From JBOEGW01 sp050633625 (GTDB taxonomy: Bacteria > Pseudomonadota > Alphaproteobacteria > Rhodobacterales > Rhodobacteraceae), in assembly GCA_050633625.1 (NCBI GenBank), contig JBOEGW010000001.1:310001-374000 (forward strand): 64,000 nt of DNA. Direction: 5' to 3'. The notes beneath the pieces are model-generated. The model worked only from the letters and a program-made list of their open reading frames with translations. It ran no database searches and had not been told where the DNA came from. Of the stretch, positions 17,072 to 25,311 are shown piece after piece (position 1 is the first letter of the stretch; each line of letters starts with the position of its first letter). The position numbers were made by a program, and so were the translations under genes.

Positions 17072-17668
17072 ATGACACCAATGACCAATAACGTGCTCGG
17101 CGATATGTTCGGCGCACATGAGGGCGCGCGTTTGCGGGCCAAACAAATCGCTCTCGTGATCGTCGGCGTAGCCGTTCTGGCACTCGCATCCAAAATCCGC
17201 GTTCCTGCCTGGCCCGTGCCAATCACGCTGCAAACCCTTGCGGTTCTGACAATCGGCACAGCTTATGGGGCGCGTCTTGGTCTTGTGACGCTTCTGGCTT
17301 GGGTCGCGCTGGGGGCCGCTGGTCTGGCAGTTTTCGCCGGTGACAAAGCCGGTCTTGCCTATATCGCTGGGCCAACAGGGGGCTATCTTGTTGGCTTCGT
17401 GGTGGCCGCAGCGGCCATGGGGGCCATGGCGCGCAAAGGCATGGACCGCACGGTACTGGGCATGGCGGGTGCTATGTTGATCGGAACCGCGATCATCTAC
17501 GCCTTCGGCCTGATGGGCATGTCCTTCATCTTCCTCGCTGAAAATGGCGCGGCTTGGGTGATCAAATTTGGCTTCACCAACTTCATTGTGGGCGACATCG
17601 TCAAAATGGTGATCGCTGCGATGATCATTCCCGGCGTTTGGAAACTGGTCGGCAACGCGCGCAGCTAA
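17072..17668 (+). CDS. bioY: Biotin transporter BioY
   Basis: Substrate-binding S component of the biotin ECF transporter, an integral inner-membrane protein of 198 residues with about six helices. Diagnostic regions are SKIRVPAWPVPITLQTLAV (biotin-binding loop after helix 1), ARLGLVTLLAW, and PTGGYLVGFVVAA. No bioM or bioN energising genes lie beside it. Solo BioY proteins are known and may work alone or with shared ECF modules elsewhere. It starts at ATG 17072 after AAGGGGAG. A strong terminator follows at 17696. Confidence 0.94.
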   Translation: MTPMTNNVLGDMFGAHEGARLRAKQIALVIVGVAVLALASKIRVPAWPVPITLQTLAVLTIGTAYGARLGLVTLLAWVALGAAGLAVFAGDKAGLAYIAGPTGGYLVGFVVAAAAMGAMARKGMDRTVLGMAGAMLIGTAIIYAFGLMGMSFIFLAENGAAWVIKFGFTNFIVGDIVKMVIAAMIIPGVWKLVGNARS

Positions 17669-17695
17669 ACACAGCTCGCACAGATAGATGTTCGA

Positions 17696-17734
17696 AAGGC
17701 GCGCAGGGCAACCTCTTGCGCGCCTTTTCTTTTG
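17696..17734 (+). terminator. Rho-independent terminator of bioY
   Basis: A 10-bp stem (AAGGCGCGCA / TGCGCGCCTT) with an 11-base loop, followed by TTCTTTTG, 28 bases after the bioY stop. Confidence 0.85.
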
Positions 17735-17772
17735 TTCTGGCGCTGCGTGGCAAAACTTGTCACCATTTCCCC

Positions 17773-18744
17773 ATGTTAGTGCCAAGCGAACGCGTTCGCC
17801 CCCTGCCCACAACCCGCGCCGATCAAGGGCGTATTCGTGTTGAATGGCTCAAGGCCCTTTGGCTGTTTGCGCATGGGGCAGGTGGGGCGGCGGCGCTTTT
17901 TTGGGTTCCGAGTATCGGCGGTTTTGTCGCCTTTGTGGCGCTCACGGCGCTCACGATCTTGGCCGGTCATTCGGTGGGGATGCATCGGCTTTTGATACAC
18001 CACAGCTTCAAGACGCCGCGCTGGCTGCTGCGGATTTTGGTGTGGCTTGGCACGCTTGTGGGCATGGCGGGACCATTTGGGATGATCCGCGCGCATGATC
18101 TGCGCGACTGGCATCAACGTCAAACCATTTGCCCACCGCATCCAAGCCACGGCGCCGGATTTTGGCGCGATGCTTGGTGGCAGCTTTGTTGCCGCTATGA
18201 GCTTGAAAACCCACCGGAATTTACGATTGAGCCTGAGATCAGAAAAGACCCGGTCTTGCGCGTCATTGAGCGCACATGGATGGCGCAACAAGTGCCTTTG
18301 GCGCTGTTGCTTTTTGCCCTTGGAGGCGTTGGGTTTGTGCTTTGGGGCGTGTGTTTGCGGGTTTTCGTGTCGCTCACAGGGCATTGGGCGGTTGGGCATT
18401 TTGCCCATAAACGTGGCACTCAGGGCTGGCGGGTGCAGGGATTGGCGGTGCAGGGCTATAACTTGCCAGGGTTTGGGCTGATCACCTTTGGCGAAAACTG
18501 GCACGGCAATCACCATGCCTTCCCTCATTCGGCGCGCCTTGGGGTGGAGCCGGGGCAGCTCGATCCGGGGTTTTGGCTGATCTGTCTGTTGGAACGCCTT
18601 GGCCTCGCAACCGATGTGCAAACCCCAAAATCACAGCCTGATCGGGCCGGGCTTGAACGGATCCAACAGACGCCAAAGGGCGCGCTCAATAGCCCCGATC
18701 TTCGCCCGATTGCCACGGCTGAACAAGGTTGCCAAAGCGGGTAA
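17773..18744 (+). CDS. Membrane fatty acid desaturase (acyl-CoA/lipid type)
   Basis: A 323-residue di-iron membrane desaturase. The first histidine cluster is GHSVGMHRLLIHH (His66, His71, His76/77). A second is HDLRDWH (His108, His114), an altered form of the usual HRxHH. The third is NWHGNHHAFPHSA (His244, 247, 248, 252). About four hydrophobic spans surround them. Such enzymes put a cis double bond into acyl chains using electrons from ferredoxin or a cytochrome. I start at the ATG at 17773; upstream in-frame sequence overlaps bioY and its terminator. Its last 59 bases overlap the convergent dnaB gene. Confidence 0.87.
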   Translation: MLVPSERVRPLPTTRADQGRIRVEWLKALWLFAHGAGGAAALFWVPSIGGFVAFVALTALTILAGHSVGMHRLLIHHSFKTPRWLLRILVWLGTLVGMAGPFGMIRAHDLRDWHQRQTICPPHPSHGAGFWRDAWWQLCCRYELENPPEFTIEPEIRKDPVLRVIERTWMAQQVPLALLLFALGGVGFVLWGVCLRVFVSLTGHWAVGHFAHKRGTQGWRVQGLAVQGYNLPGFGLITFGENWHGNHHAFPHSARLGVEPGQLDPGFWLICLLERLGLATDVQTPKSQPDRAGLERIQQTPKGALNSPDLRPIATAEQGCQSG

Positions 18745-20209
18745 AGCGCCCCTCAAAGCTGAGTTCAACATTGCCAATCGGCCCATGACGTTGCTTGCCG
18801 ATAATGACCTCGGCGCGCCCGTGCAGCCGCTCCATTTTCTCTTGCCAAGCCGCCATTTCGTCAAGCCGATCATCGGATGGCTTTTCGCGCTCGGCATAAT
18901 ACTCCTCGCGAAACACGAACATCACAACATCCGCATCTTGCTCAATCGAGCCAGATTCCCGCAAATCAGAGAGCTGTGGCCGCTTGTCGTCGCGGCTTTC
19001 CACGGTCCGGCTGAGCTGGGAAAGCGCAATCACCGGCACGTTCAATTCCTTGGCAATCGCTTTTAAGCCCATCGAGATTTCACCAATCTCCTGCACCCGA
19101 TTGTCGCCCTTGCCTGTGCCGCGCATCAGCTGGAGGTAGTCGACGATGATCACGTCCAATCCGTGTTCGCGCTTGAGCCGCCTTGCGCGCGCCGCCATCT
19201 GCGCAATCGGCAGGGCAGGGGTGTCGTCAATGTAGAGCGGGCAGCTTTCCAGCGCCTTCGCGGCCTCAACAAACCGGCGAAATTCGGTCTCTGTCATGTC
19301 GCCGCGCCGAATGTTTTCGGAGGGCACTTCGGCGGCTTCGGACAAAATCCGCGCTGCCAATTGTTCGGCCGACATCTCAAGCGAATAAAACGCGACAACC
19401 CCACCGGAGACCGCCCCTTCTTCGCCGCTGTGCGTCTTGCCTTTCTTGTAGGCCTTGGCGACGTTAAAGGCGATGTTTGTCGCGAGCGAGGTTTTCCCCA
19501 TGGAGGGGCGGCCGGCAAGGATCAGAAGGTCGGATTTGTGCAGCCCGCCCAGCTTCTTGTCCAAATCCACAAGCCCCGTCGACACCCCGGCAAGCCCGCC
19601 ATCGCGTTGGTAGGCAGCGTTTGCGGATTTCACGGCATCGGTCACAGCCGTCAAAAAGCTCTGGAACCCGGAGGTCGCCTGACCGGTTTCCGCAAGCTTA
19701 TAGAGCTGTTGTTCGGCTTGAACGATTTGCTCATTCGGGTCCAGATCGGTTTCGACCTTGATCGCCTTTGCTGAAATATCCCCGCCCAGTTTGATCAGCT
19801 CGCGCCGCACATGCATTTCATAGATCAGCTCGGCATAATCCTTGGCTGCAAAGGACGAAATCGCCGCCCCCGCAAGCCGCGCCAAATAGGCAGCGCCGCC
19901 AAGCTCCTTGAGGCCCTCATCATCTTCCATGAAGGCCTTGAGCGTCACCGGAGACGCCAGCGCATTGCGCGCGATCCGCTCCTCAGAGATGCGGTAAATC
20001 CGTTCATGAACAGGTTCATAAAAGTGCTCTGGTTTGATGATCTGCGCAACGCGGTCATAGACGTCATTATTGGTCAGAATCGCGCCCAAGAGCTGCTGTT
20101 CGGCTTCGGTGGAATGGGGCATGGTATCGGCAATATCGCCCGCCGCCGTGGCCGCGTTATCCGCTGTCGGCTGCACAGAGTCGGTCCCGATTTTCGCAAT
20201 CTCATTCAT
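18686..20209 (-). CDS. dnaB: Replicative DNA helicase DnaB
   Basis: Hexameric 5'-3' helicase that unwinds the fork and loads primase. From the ATG at 20209 (MNEIAKIG, with GAGGGTGACT upstream) it has 507 residues. The N-terminal DnaB domain (MPHSTEAEQQLLGAIL) is followed by the RecA-like motor with Walker A GRPSMGKTS, Walker B VIIVDYLQLM and the arginine-containing loop SDLRESGSIEQDADVV. No intein is seen. The 3' end overlaps the desaturase gene on the other strand by 59 bases. pyrE lies upstream in the same direction. Confidence 0.97.
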   Translation of the reverse strand: MNEIAKIGTDSVQPTADNAATAAGDIADTMPHSTEAEQQLLGAILTNNDVYDRVAQIIKPEHFYEPVHERIYRISEERIARNALASPVTLKAFMEDDEGLKELGGAAYLARLAGAAISSFAAKDYAELIYEMHVRRELIKLGGDISAKAIKVETDLDPNEQIVQAEQQLYKLAETGQATSGFQSFLTAVTDAVKSANAAYQRDGGLAGVSTGLVDLDKKLGGLHKSDLLILAGRPSMGKTSLATNIAFNVAKAYKKGKTHSGEEGAVSGGVVAFYSLEMSAEQLAARILSEAAEVPSENIRRGDMTETEFRRFVEAAKALESCPLYIDDTPALPIAQMAARARRLKREHGLDVIIVDYLQLMRGTGKGDNRVQEIGEISMGLKAIAKELNVPVIALSQLSRTVESRDDKRPQLSDLRESGSIEQDADVVMFVFREEYYAEREKPSDDRLDEMAAWQEKMERLHGRAEVIIGKQRHGPIGNVELSFEGRFTRFGNLVQPWQSGEDRGY

Positions 20210-20291
20210 TCCAGTCACCCTCACATTGTCGAAACCTCTTAGCCGCATTGGCCCGCGCCCGGCAATCTTGATAACTCTGTGTATAAGTCAA

Positions 20292-20313
20292 AATCCACAA
20301 CATGTCGTGGATT
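20292..20313. promoter_or_regulatory. Inverted repeat upstream of dnaB
   Basis: AATCCAC and GTGGATT flank an 8-base centre, 83 bases upstream of the dnaB start. The arm resembles part of a DnaA box (TTATCCACA). It could be an operator or DnaA-linked site, but this is inference. Confidence 0.35.
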
Positions 20314-20355
20314 GCCGTGAGGGGCCTACTATATCGGGCAAAATTGTGCCGATAT

Positions 20356-21036
20356 TTATGCCGGTTTATGCGCCTCTTGCCAAGCGCGCGGATCGTTCAG
20401 GAAGCTTTCAACTTCCGCCAATGTGTCCGCCGGGAAGGCATTTGAGGCTTTGGCTTCGGCCAACACGTCCCACCAGGTGCAAAGGTAGTGCAGTTGAACG
20501 CCATGATCCCCAAGGGTTTTCTCGGTTTCGGGGAAAATTCCGTAGTAAAAAATCACAGCCGTATGGCCACAGGTGGCCCCGGTTTCGCGAATCGCATCCA
20601 CGAACGACAGCTTTGAGCCGCCATCGGTTGTGAGGTCTTCGACGAGCAGCACGCGTTCGCCGTCCTTCATGTCGCCCTCAATGCGTGCCCCGCGCCCGTA
20701 GCCTTTTGGCTTTTTGCGCACATAGGTCATCGGCAGGGCCATGCGCTCGGCCTGTAACGCGGCAAAAGGAATACCCGCCGTTTCACCGCCCGCGATGTTG
20801 TCAAACGCTTCGAACCCGGCGTCGCGCATGACGGTGACAGTCATGAAATCCATCAAGGTGGCGCGAATGCGGGGGTAGGAAATCAGCTTGCGACAATCAA
20901 TGTAGGTTGCGGAAGGCAGACCAGAGGCGAGAATGAACGGATCTTCAGGGCGAAAATTCACAGCGCCAATTTCGAGCAGCATTTTGGCGGACAGACGCGC
21001 GATTTCTTCTTTGGCGGGAAAGGCGGTTGGGATCAT
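20356..21036 (-). CDS. pyrE: Orotate phosphoribosyltransferase
   Basis: Joins orotate and PRPP to give orotidine 5'-monophosphate in pyrimidine synthesis. The protein has 226 residues. The PRPP-binding signature VLLVEDLTTDGGSK is near the middle and the mobile-loop basic motif YVRKKPKGYGRGA precedes it. Its ATG at 21036 overlaps the pyrC stop (ATGA), so translation is coupled to pyrC. The two consecutive pathway-linked genes form a unit. Confidence 0.95.
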   Translation of the reverse strand: MIPTAFPAKEEIARLSAKMLLEIGAVNFRPEDPFILASGLPSATYIDCRKLISYPRIRATLMDFMTVTVMRDAGFEAFDNIAGGETAGIPFAALQAERMALPMTYVRKKPKGYGRGARIEGDMKDGERVLLVEDLTTDGGSKLSFVDAIRETGATCGHTAVIFYYGIFPETEKTLGDHGVQLHYLCTWWDVLAEAKASNAFPADTLAEVESFLNDPRAWQEAHKPA

Positions 21037-22073
21037 GCTGTGACGCTCCAATGCAGGGGGAAGCCGGGGTCAAACACGGTGACCGGGCCTTCCGGGGTGT
21101 CGATTTTGGCAGGGTAGGCGACAACATCGCCTTTGGTCAGGGTGACGGTGTCCTCATGGGCCGGCAGGCCGTAAAACGCGGGACCATTGAGGGAGGTGAA
21201 GGCCTCAAGATGTGCGAGCGCGCCCTTGGCCTCAAAGACTTCGGCAAGGCAGGACAGGGTGTTTGTCGCGGTGAAGCAGCCAGCGCAGCCGCAGGCCTGT
21301 TCTTTGGCGTGATCAAGATGCGGCGCGCTATCGGTGCCTAGGAAAAACCGGCCAGGGCCGGAGGTTGCGGCCTCAACCAGAGCGAGGCGGTGCTCTTCGC
21401 GCTTGGCGACGGGCAAACAATAATAGTGGGGCTTAATGCCGCCAACCAAGATGTGATTGCGGTTGATAATGAGGTGATGCGTGGTGATCGTGGCGCCCAA
21501 ACTGTCGCCGCCCGCGCGCACATAATCGACGCCGTCTTTGGTGGTGATATGTTCCATCACCACTTTGAGGCCGGGTGTTGCGCGCCGGATCGGGTCGAGA
21601 ACCGTGTCGATGAAGACGGCTTCGCGGTCAAAAATGTCAACATCCTGAGTCGTGACTTCGCCGTGCACACAAAGGGGCAGTCCGATCTCGGCCATGACAT
21701 CGAGCACGCCGCGCACCCTGTTGAAATCCGAAACCCCAGAGGCGGAATTGGTGGTGGCCCCTGCCGGATACAGCTTCACAGCTTTGACAAGCCCGGATTG
21801 CGCTGCCGCTTTGACATCCGCCGGGTCGGTGTCCTCGGTGAGGTACAAGGTCATGAGCGGCTCAAACCGCATGCCTTTGGGGAGAGCTGCCAAAATCCGC
21901 GCTTGATAAGCGGCTGCATCCGCATGGGTGACAACGGGGGGCACCAAATTTGGCATGATGATCGCACGGCCAAAATGGCGCGCGGTTTCGGGCAGGACGG
22001 CCTGAAGCATCGCGCCATCGCGCAGATGCAAGTGCCAATCGTCGGGGCGGCGGAGGGTCAGCGTGTTCTTCAT
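21033..22073 (-). CDS. pyrC: Dihydroorotase
   Basis: Zinc amidohydrolase that cyclises carbamoyl aspartate to dihydroorotate. The 346-residue length matches the type II (E. coli-like) class. The metal motif DWHLHLRDG is at residues 12-20. The carbamylated-lysine region KLYPAGATTNSASGV and later metal ligands (CVHGEV, VMEHITTKDG, GTDSAPHL) are present. It is first in a pyrC-pyrE pair with a four-base overlap. Confidence 0.96.
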   Translation of the reverse strand: MKNTLTLRRPDDWHLHLRDGAMLQAVLPETARHFGRAIIMPNLVPPVVTHADAAAYQARILAALPKGMRFEPLMTLYLTEDTDPADVKAAAQSGLVKAVKLYPAGATTNSASGVSDFNRVRGVLDVMAEIGLPLCVHGEVTTQDVDIFDREAVFIDTVLDPIRRATPGLKVVMEHITTKDGVDYVRAGGDSLGATITTHHLIINRNHILVGGIKPHYYCLPVAKREEHRLALVEAATSGPGRFFLGTDSAPHLDHAKEQACGCAGCFTATNTLSCLAEVFEAKGALAHLEAFTSLNGPAFYGLPAHEDTVTLTKGDVVAYPAKIDTPEGPVTVFDPGFPLHWSVTA

Positions 22074-22159
22074 GCCCCTGAATTAGCCCGCTCTGCACCA
22101 AAGAACCAGTGGGTAAGCGCGGGTTTTCTGCTGTGTCTTTGGATTTCACATGTCGGGTT

Positions 22160-22579
22160 TCACACATCGAACGGGTCGATGAGCGTGCAGTCCTCCCCTC
22201 TCGGCCCATTTGTCGCCCTACGGCCGGCGACCGCGCGCCAATCCCCGGCCGCGTCCAGCGTATTGTGCGCCCGGCGCGCTCTGGGGCGCCTTTCATTGGG
22301 GGTGAACAGAGCTTGCGGGTCGCGGGTGTGCAATGTCAGCCGGGTCGTGATGCGCCGTTCATAAAGCGAAGGGTCGCTGCTCAGATCGGCAGGCAACCGA
22401 GAGGGCACCAAAACCCGCTCAATGAAAGGTTCAAGCCGCGCTTCGTGCAAGGGGCCACAGCGCGCGGGCGCTGCTGCCTCCATAAAGTAGTCTTCTAGCT
22501 CGGCCTCGCGTGCCCTGAGCGCCCGGATTTCGGCGCGCAGGGCAAAGAGTTCTTCGGCGGGATGAAGAGGGGAACGCAT
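22160..22579 (-). CDS. Uncharacterised 139-residue protein, paralogue of the upstream gene
   Basis: I do not recognise the family. The N-terminus (HPAEELFALRAEIRALRAR) forms a short amphipathic/coiled helix and ends EAELEDYFM. A segment follows with RVLVPSRLPADL and ERRITTRLTLH. Both blocks match the neighbouring 263-residue protein in the same order, so the two arose by tandem duplication. The C-terminal 40 residues are Arg/Ala-rich and not shared. It lacks signal peptide and membrane segments. It starts 7 bases after the neighbour's stop, so both are one operon. Confidence 0.7.
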   Translation of the reverse strand: MRSPLHPAEELFALRAEIRALRAREAELEDYFMEAAAPARCGPLHEARLEPFIERVLVPSRLPADLSSDPSLYERRITTRLTLHTRDPQALFTPNERRPRARRAHNTLDAAGDWRAVAGRRATNGPRGEDCTLIDPFDV

Positions 22580-22586
22580 CTCCTCC

Positions 22587-23378
22587 TCACACCGTCATGG
22601 CGGCCATTTGTGCCGGAAGCGTGAAGCTTTGTGCCAAGGTGGGAGGCATGGAAAACGCAAATGGTGGCTCTTCGTCATCCTTGGCGCCTGCCGCACCATC
22701 GGTGCTGATGTTCGTAACAATCTGCGGGGCAGGGCTTGGCAGGGCGTCGTTGTCCGCCCCGTCCTTTTGGGCCGCAAAAAACGCTTGCTCAGCCGCCAAG
22801 ATATCCTCAGCGAGTTCCGCCTCAAGCTCCATCAGGAAGTCACGATCCGCTTTGGCGGCCGTTTCTTCGGCTTCTGGCCCTTGTTTGATGGGAGCCGCAA
22901 CCGCCTGCGCCACCGCTTCAATGGCGATCGGCGTCTCAACCTCGGAATCGGGCTGTACCTCTGCTTCGACCTCGGCTTCAACCTCAGCTTCGGCCTCAAT
23001 CTCGATCTCCACTTCCTCAGCGACAGCCTCAATCGGGGCGGCTGAGATGTGGCTGCGTTTGGAGGCCCACCGCATCCCTGTGACAGGGGAGTCCATCGGT
23101 TCAATCAGCTCGGGCGGCAGGTTTTCCACCACAACGCGCGTGGTTTCCTCAAGCCGGTAGTGGCCTTCTTCCTCAAGCACATTGCGCGGCAGCAATTCCG
23201 GGTCAAGCACCCGCACGCGCCGGGTTTCGGGGCGCGCATAGTGCAATTTACCAACCCGATCCGCAGGGCCAGCGCGGGCCAGCAAAAAGCTTTCAATTTC
23301 GGCTTCGCGACATTTCATGCGGGCGATTTGAGCGCGCAGGGAGTGGAGTTCTTCCACGGGGTGAGCATTTTCGATCAT
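22587..23378 (-). CDS. Uncharacterised acidic protein with Glu/Val repeats
   Basis: A 263-residue protein of unknown family. Residues 1-85 match the smaller downstream protein: HPVEELHSLRAQIARMK, REAEIESFLL, then RVRVLDPELLPRNVLEEEGHY. The middle is a low-complexity acidic stretch of alternating Glu/Ala/Val/Ile (EIEIEAEAEVEAEVEAEV). The C-terminal part is Ala/Pro-rich, with AELAEDILAAEQAFFAAQ as a likely helix. It lacks a signal peptide. The layout (short helical head, acidic spacer, tail) suggests an adaptor or scaffold rather than an enzyme. A TTAA-N7-TTAC sequence lies upstream. Confidence 0.72.
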   Translation of the reverse strand: MIENAHPVEELHSLRAQIARMKCREAEIESFLLARAGPADRVGKLHYARPETRRVRVLDPELLPRNVLEEEGHYRLEETTRVVVENLPPELIEPMDSPVTGMRWASKRSHISAAPIEAVAEEVEIEIEAEAEVEAEVEAEVQPDSEVETPIAIEAVAQAVAAPIKQGPEAEETAAKADRDFLMELEAELAEDILAAEQAFFAAQKDGADNDALPSPAPQIVTNISTDGAAGAKDDEEPPFAFSMPPTLAQSFTLPAQMAAMTV

Positions 23379-23440
23379 GGCTTCCTCGGCAGCTAAGGGT
23401 CACAGTTAGGTTCACTGCGACTCACTTTGCCACGGTATGC

Positions 23441-23455
23441 TTAACGCCCCGTTAC
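23441..23455. promoter_or_regulatory. CtrA-like site upstream of the paralogue pair
   Basis: TTAA, seven bases, then TTAC, 63 bases upstream of the gene at 23378. The CtrA consensus is TTAA-N7-TTAA, so this has one mismatch. Chance occurrence is quite possible. Confidence 0.25.
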
Positions 23456-23564
23456 GGCTTGCTTAACAATCCCTTACCAACCGCACTTCATCCAGCATCT
23501 TCCATTCGAAATCGTCCATTCGCCATCGTCCACTCCCGCGCGCGCAAAGCCCGCCCGCCTCGCG

Positions 23565-24617
23565 TCAATTCGAGCTTGGTGCTTTCATCCCGGCTTGGCC
23601 AAATTTGATGAGTTCTATGGCATATTTAAGCGGGACCGGGCGCGCGGGGGGCGCCATCATGAGCCGCCCCATAAGGGCGCGGTTTTCTTCGTCCAGCATG
23701 AGGTCATTGTAGCGCGTACCTCGCCACGCGGCGGCGGCTTTGTGCCGTGCCAAAAGAGTCTCGTCAGCGCGCAGCCTTTGCAGATGTGGATCACGCAGCG
23801 CGTCACAGGCGCGAATGCTCACATCCTCCTCAACACACCAATTGCGCTCGGTCCAATAATCCAGCCCCAGCGCGTGATCCGCATGAACCGCGCGGCCCCG
23901 ATCTCGCTTGACGATATAGCTTTCCATTGCGCCCAGCGGGTAATGGTTGAGCTGTACAAGCCCGTAGTTTTCCCGCCCATAAGCGGAGAAAATCCCCTGT
24001 TTCTGGAACCGATTGTCGAGCGCGCGCCCCTGGCCATCCCACCATTTGGTCGCCTGCACCCGGCCATTCACGGGCGCGCGGGGCCGATGCACACCGAGCT
24101 TTTTGTAGCTGCCATTGTTGCGGTAAAGCGTTTTGAACATGAAGGCGCGCCACGGCCAATACATGACTTCGGGCGCGGCTTTGGTGAACTGCGCCGTCAC
24201 CGGCCCATCGCGAAACCGCACAAGCCCGCCATTGCCAAACAACCGCCACGTCAGGGTGATCGCATCCGCATCCGGCAGCGCGCCAAGCAGCGCCTCAAGC
24301 GTGTGATCGCCCACATGGATGTTGACGAATTCATCAATATCCAGCGCCAAGAGCCAATCAGCCTTGCGCACAGCGGGGTGCTTATCCGCGATTTTGAGGG
24401 CTGTGAACTGAATTCCCGCCTCATCATAGGGACCATCATTGCGGATATGGTGCAGCTCACCCATCTCCTCCAGACGGTCAAGCATTGCATCGGTGCCATC
24501 CTCGCAATCGTTTGAAAAGACGACGAAATCCGTGAACCCAATGCCCCTGTGATGCGCCAGCCATTCGATCAGGAACGCGCCCTCATTGCGCACCGTCAAA
24601 ACGGCTGTGGCGCGCAT
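23565..24617 (-). CDS. Glycosyltransferase family 2-like protein (NEG/DxDEF type)
   Basis: A 350-residue cytosolic protein. It starts RATAVLTVRNEGAFLIEW, giving the GT-A nucleotide-sugar fold entry. FVVFSNDCEDGTDAMLDRL follows. The metal motif DIDEF is at 93-97. A later conserved block is VQLNHYPLGAMESYIVKRD. Two other genes of this operon carry the same blocks. This type is seen in GT2/GT92-like enzymes next to sulfotransferases in marine alphaproteobacteria. The ATG at 24617 overlaps the FkbM stop (TGATG). It is the last gene of a five-gene operon. Donor and acceptor sugars are unknown. Confidence 0.83.
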   Translation of the reverse strand: MRATAVLTVRNEGAFLIEWLAHHRGIGFTDFVVFSNDCEDGTDAMLDRLEEMGELHHIRNDGPYDEAGIQFTALKIADKHPAVRKADWLLALDIDEFVNIHVGDHTLEALLGALPDADAITLTWRLFGNGGLVRFRDGPVTAQFTKAAPEVMYWPWRAFMFKTLYRNNGSYKKLGVHRPRAPVNGRVQATKWWDGQGRALDNRFQKQGIFSAYGRENYGLVQLNHYPLGAMESYIVKRDRGRAVHADHALGLDYWTERNWCVEEDVSIRACDALRDPHLQRLRADETLLARHKAAAAWRGTRYNDLMLDEENRALMGRLMMAPPARPVPLKYAIELIKFGQAGMKAPSSN

Positions 24618-25309
24618 CAATCCCAGTCCTTCATGAACACAACGACCTTCTTGGCGGAGGGCCATGGAAAATAGGTCAGCCCCGCCTTCATCATCGTTTC
24701 AAACACAGCGCGCGTGCCCGCTTCGCCAATCCACTGCGGGTGCAACTCAATCACAACAAGGCGCACCGTGGAGAGATCAGCATGTGGCAGCACATGCGCC
24801 TCCGCCCCCTCAATATCGACAATCAAAGCCGTGGGTTTGATGCGGCGCATTTCATCGGCAATCGAGCGCACTTCGATTTGATGCGTTTCCACGATCTTGG
24901 CTTCTTCGCCCTTCGGGTCCGGGTCCATCGAGGAGGCAAGAATATTGTCGCGCACATAAAACGTGGCCTCGCCCGCTTCTGGTCCCAACAGGGCGTTGTT
25001 CAGCTCCACATTGCTCACCCCATTCAGCCGATGCACGCGGCGGATATAGGGGATCAACCCCGGATTGGCCTCATAGGTATGGACCGCCTGCGCACCGCAG
25101 ACCTTGGCAGACAGCGTGGACATATAGCCAATGCCCGCGCCCAGTTCCATCACGATGTCACTTTTCTTGACCTTGCGCGACACCGCATGAGCCTCGCGGT
25201 CCTCATAAATGTCCCTGCGCAATGCCTTGCGGATATCGCTGTCGATGATCGCGGGATCATCCGGAAATTCCATCCCGCGTGAGCGCAAAATCCCTTCGCC
25301 GTCCGCCAT
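24617..25309 (-). CDS. FkbM-family SAM-dependent methyltransferase
   Basis: A 230-residue class I methyltransferase. The SAM-binding motif I is VMELGAGIGYMS (about 53-64). VHTYEANPGLIPYI with the acidic ribose-binding residue comes next, then VRSIADEMRRI and DIEGAEAHVL, the FkbM hallmark in which the DIEG block precedes the strand carrying VVIELHPQ. FkbM enzymes usually methylate hydroxyls of sugars or polyketides. I start at ATG 25309, two bases after the upstream stop; TTG at 25315 is possible. It lies within the glycosyltransferase/sulfotransferase operon, so a glycan substrate is likely. Confidence 0.85.
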   Translation of the reverse strand: MADGEGILRSRGMEFPDDPAIIDSDIRKALRRDIYEDREAHAVSRKVKKSDIVMELGAGIGYMSTLSAKVCGAQAVHTYEANPGLIPYIRRVHRLNGVSNVELNNALLGPEAGEATFYVRDNILASSMDPDPKGEEAKIVETHQIEVRSIADEMRRIKPTALIVDIEGAEAHVLPHADLSTVRLVVIELHPQWIGEAGTRAVFETMMKAGLTYFPWPSAKKVVVFMKDWD

Positions 25310-25311
25310 GC

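Noticed and set aside
20331..20356. Terminator after pyrE (ATATCGG/CCGATAT)
   Set aside because: Only a 7-bp AT-rich stem without T-run; too weak to call.
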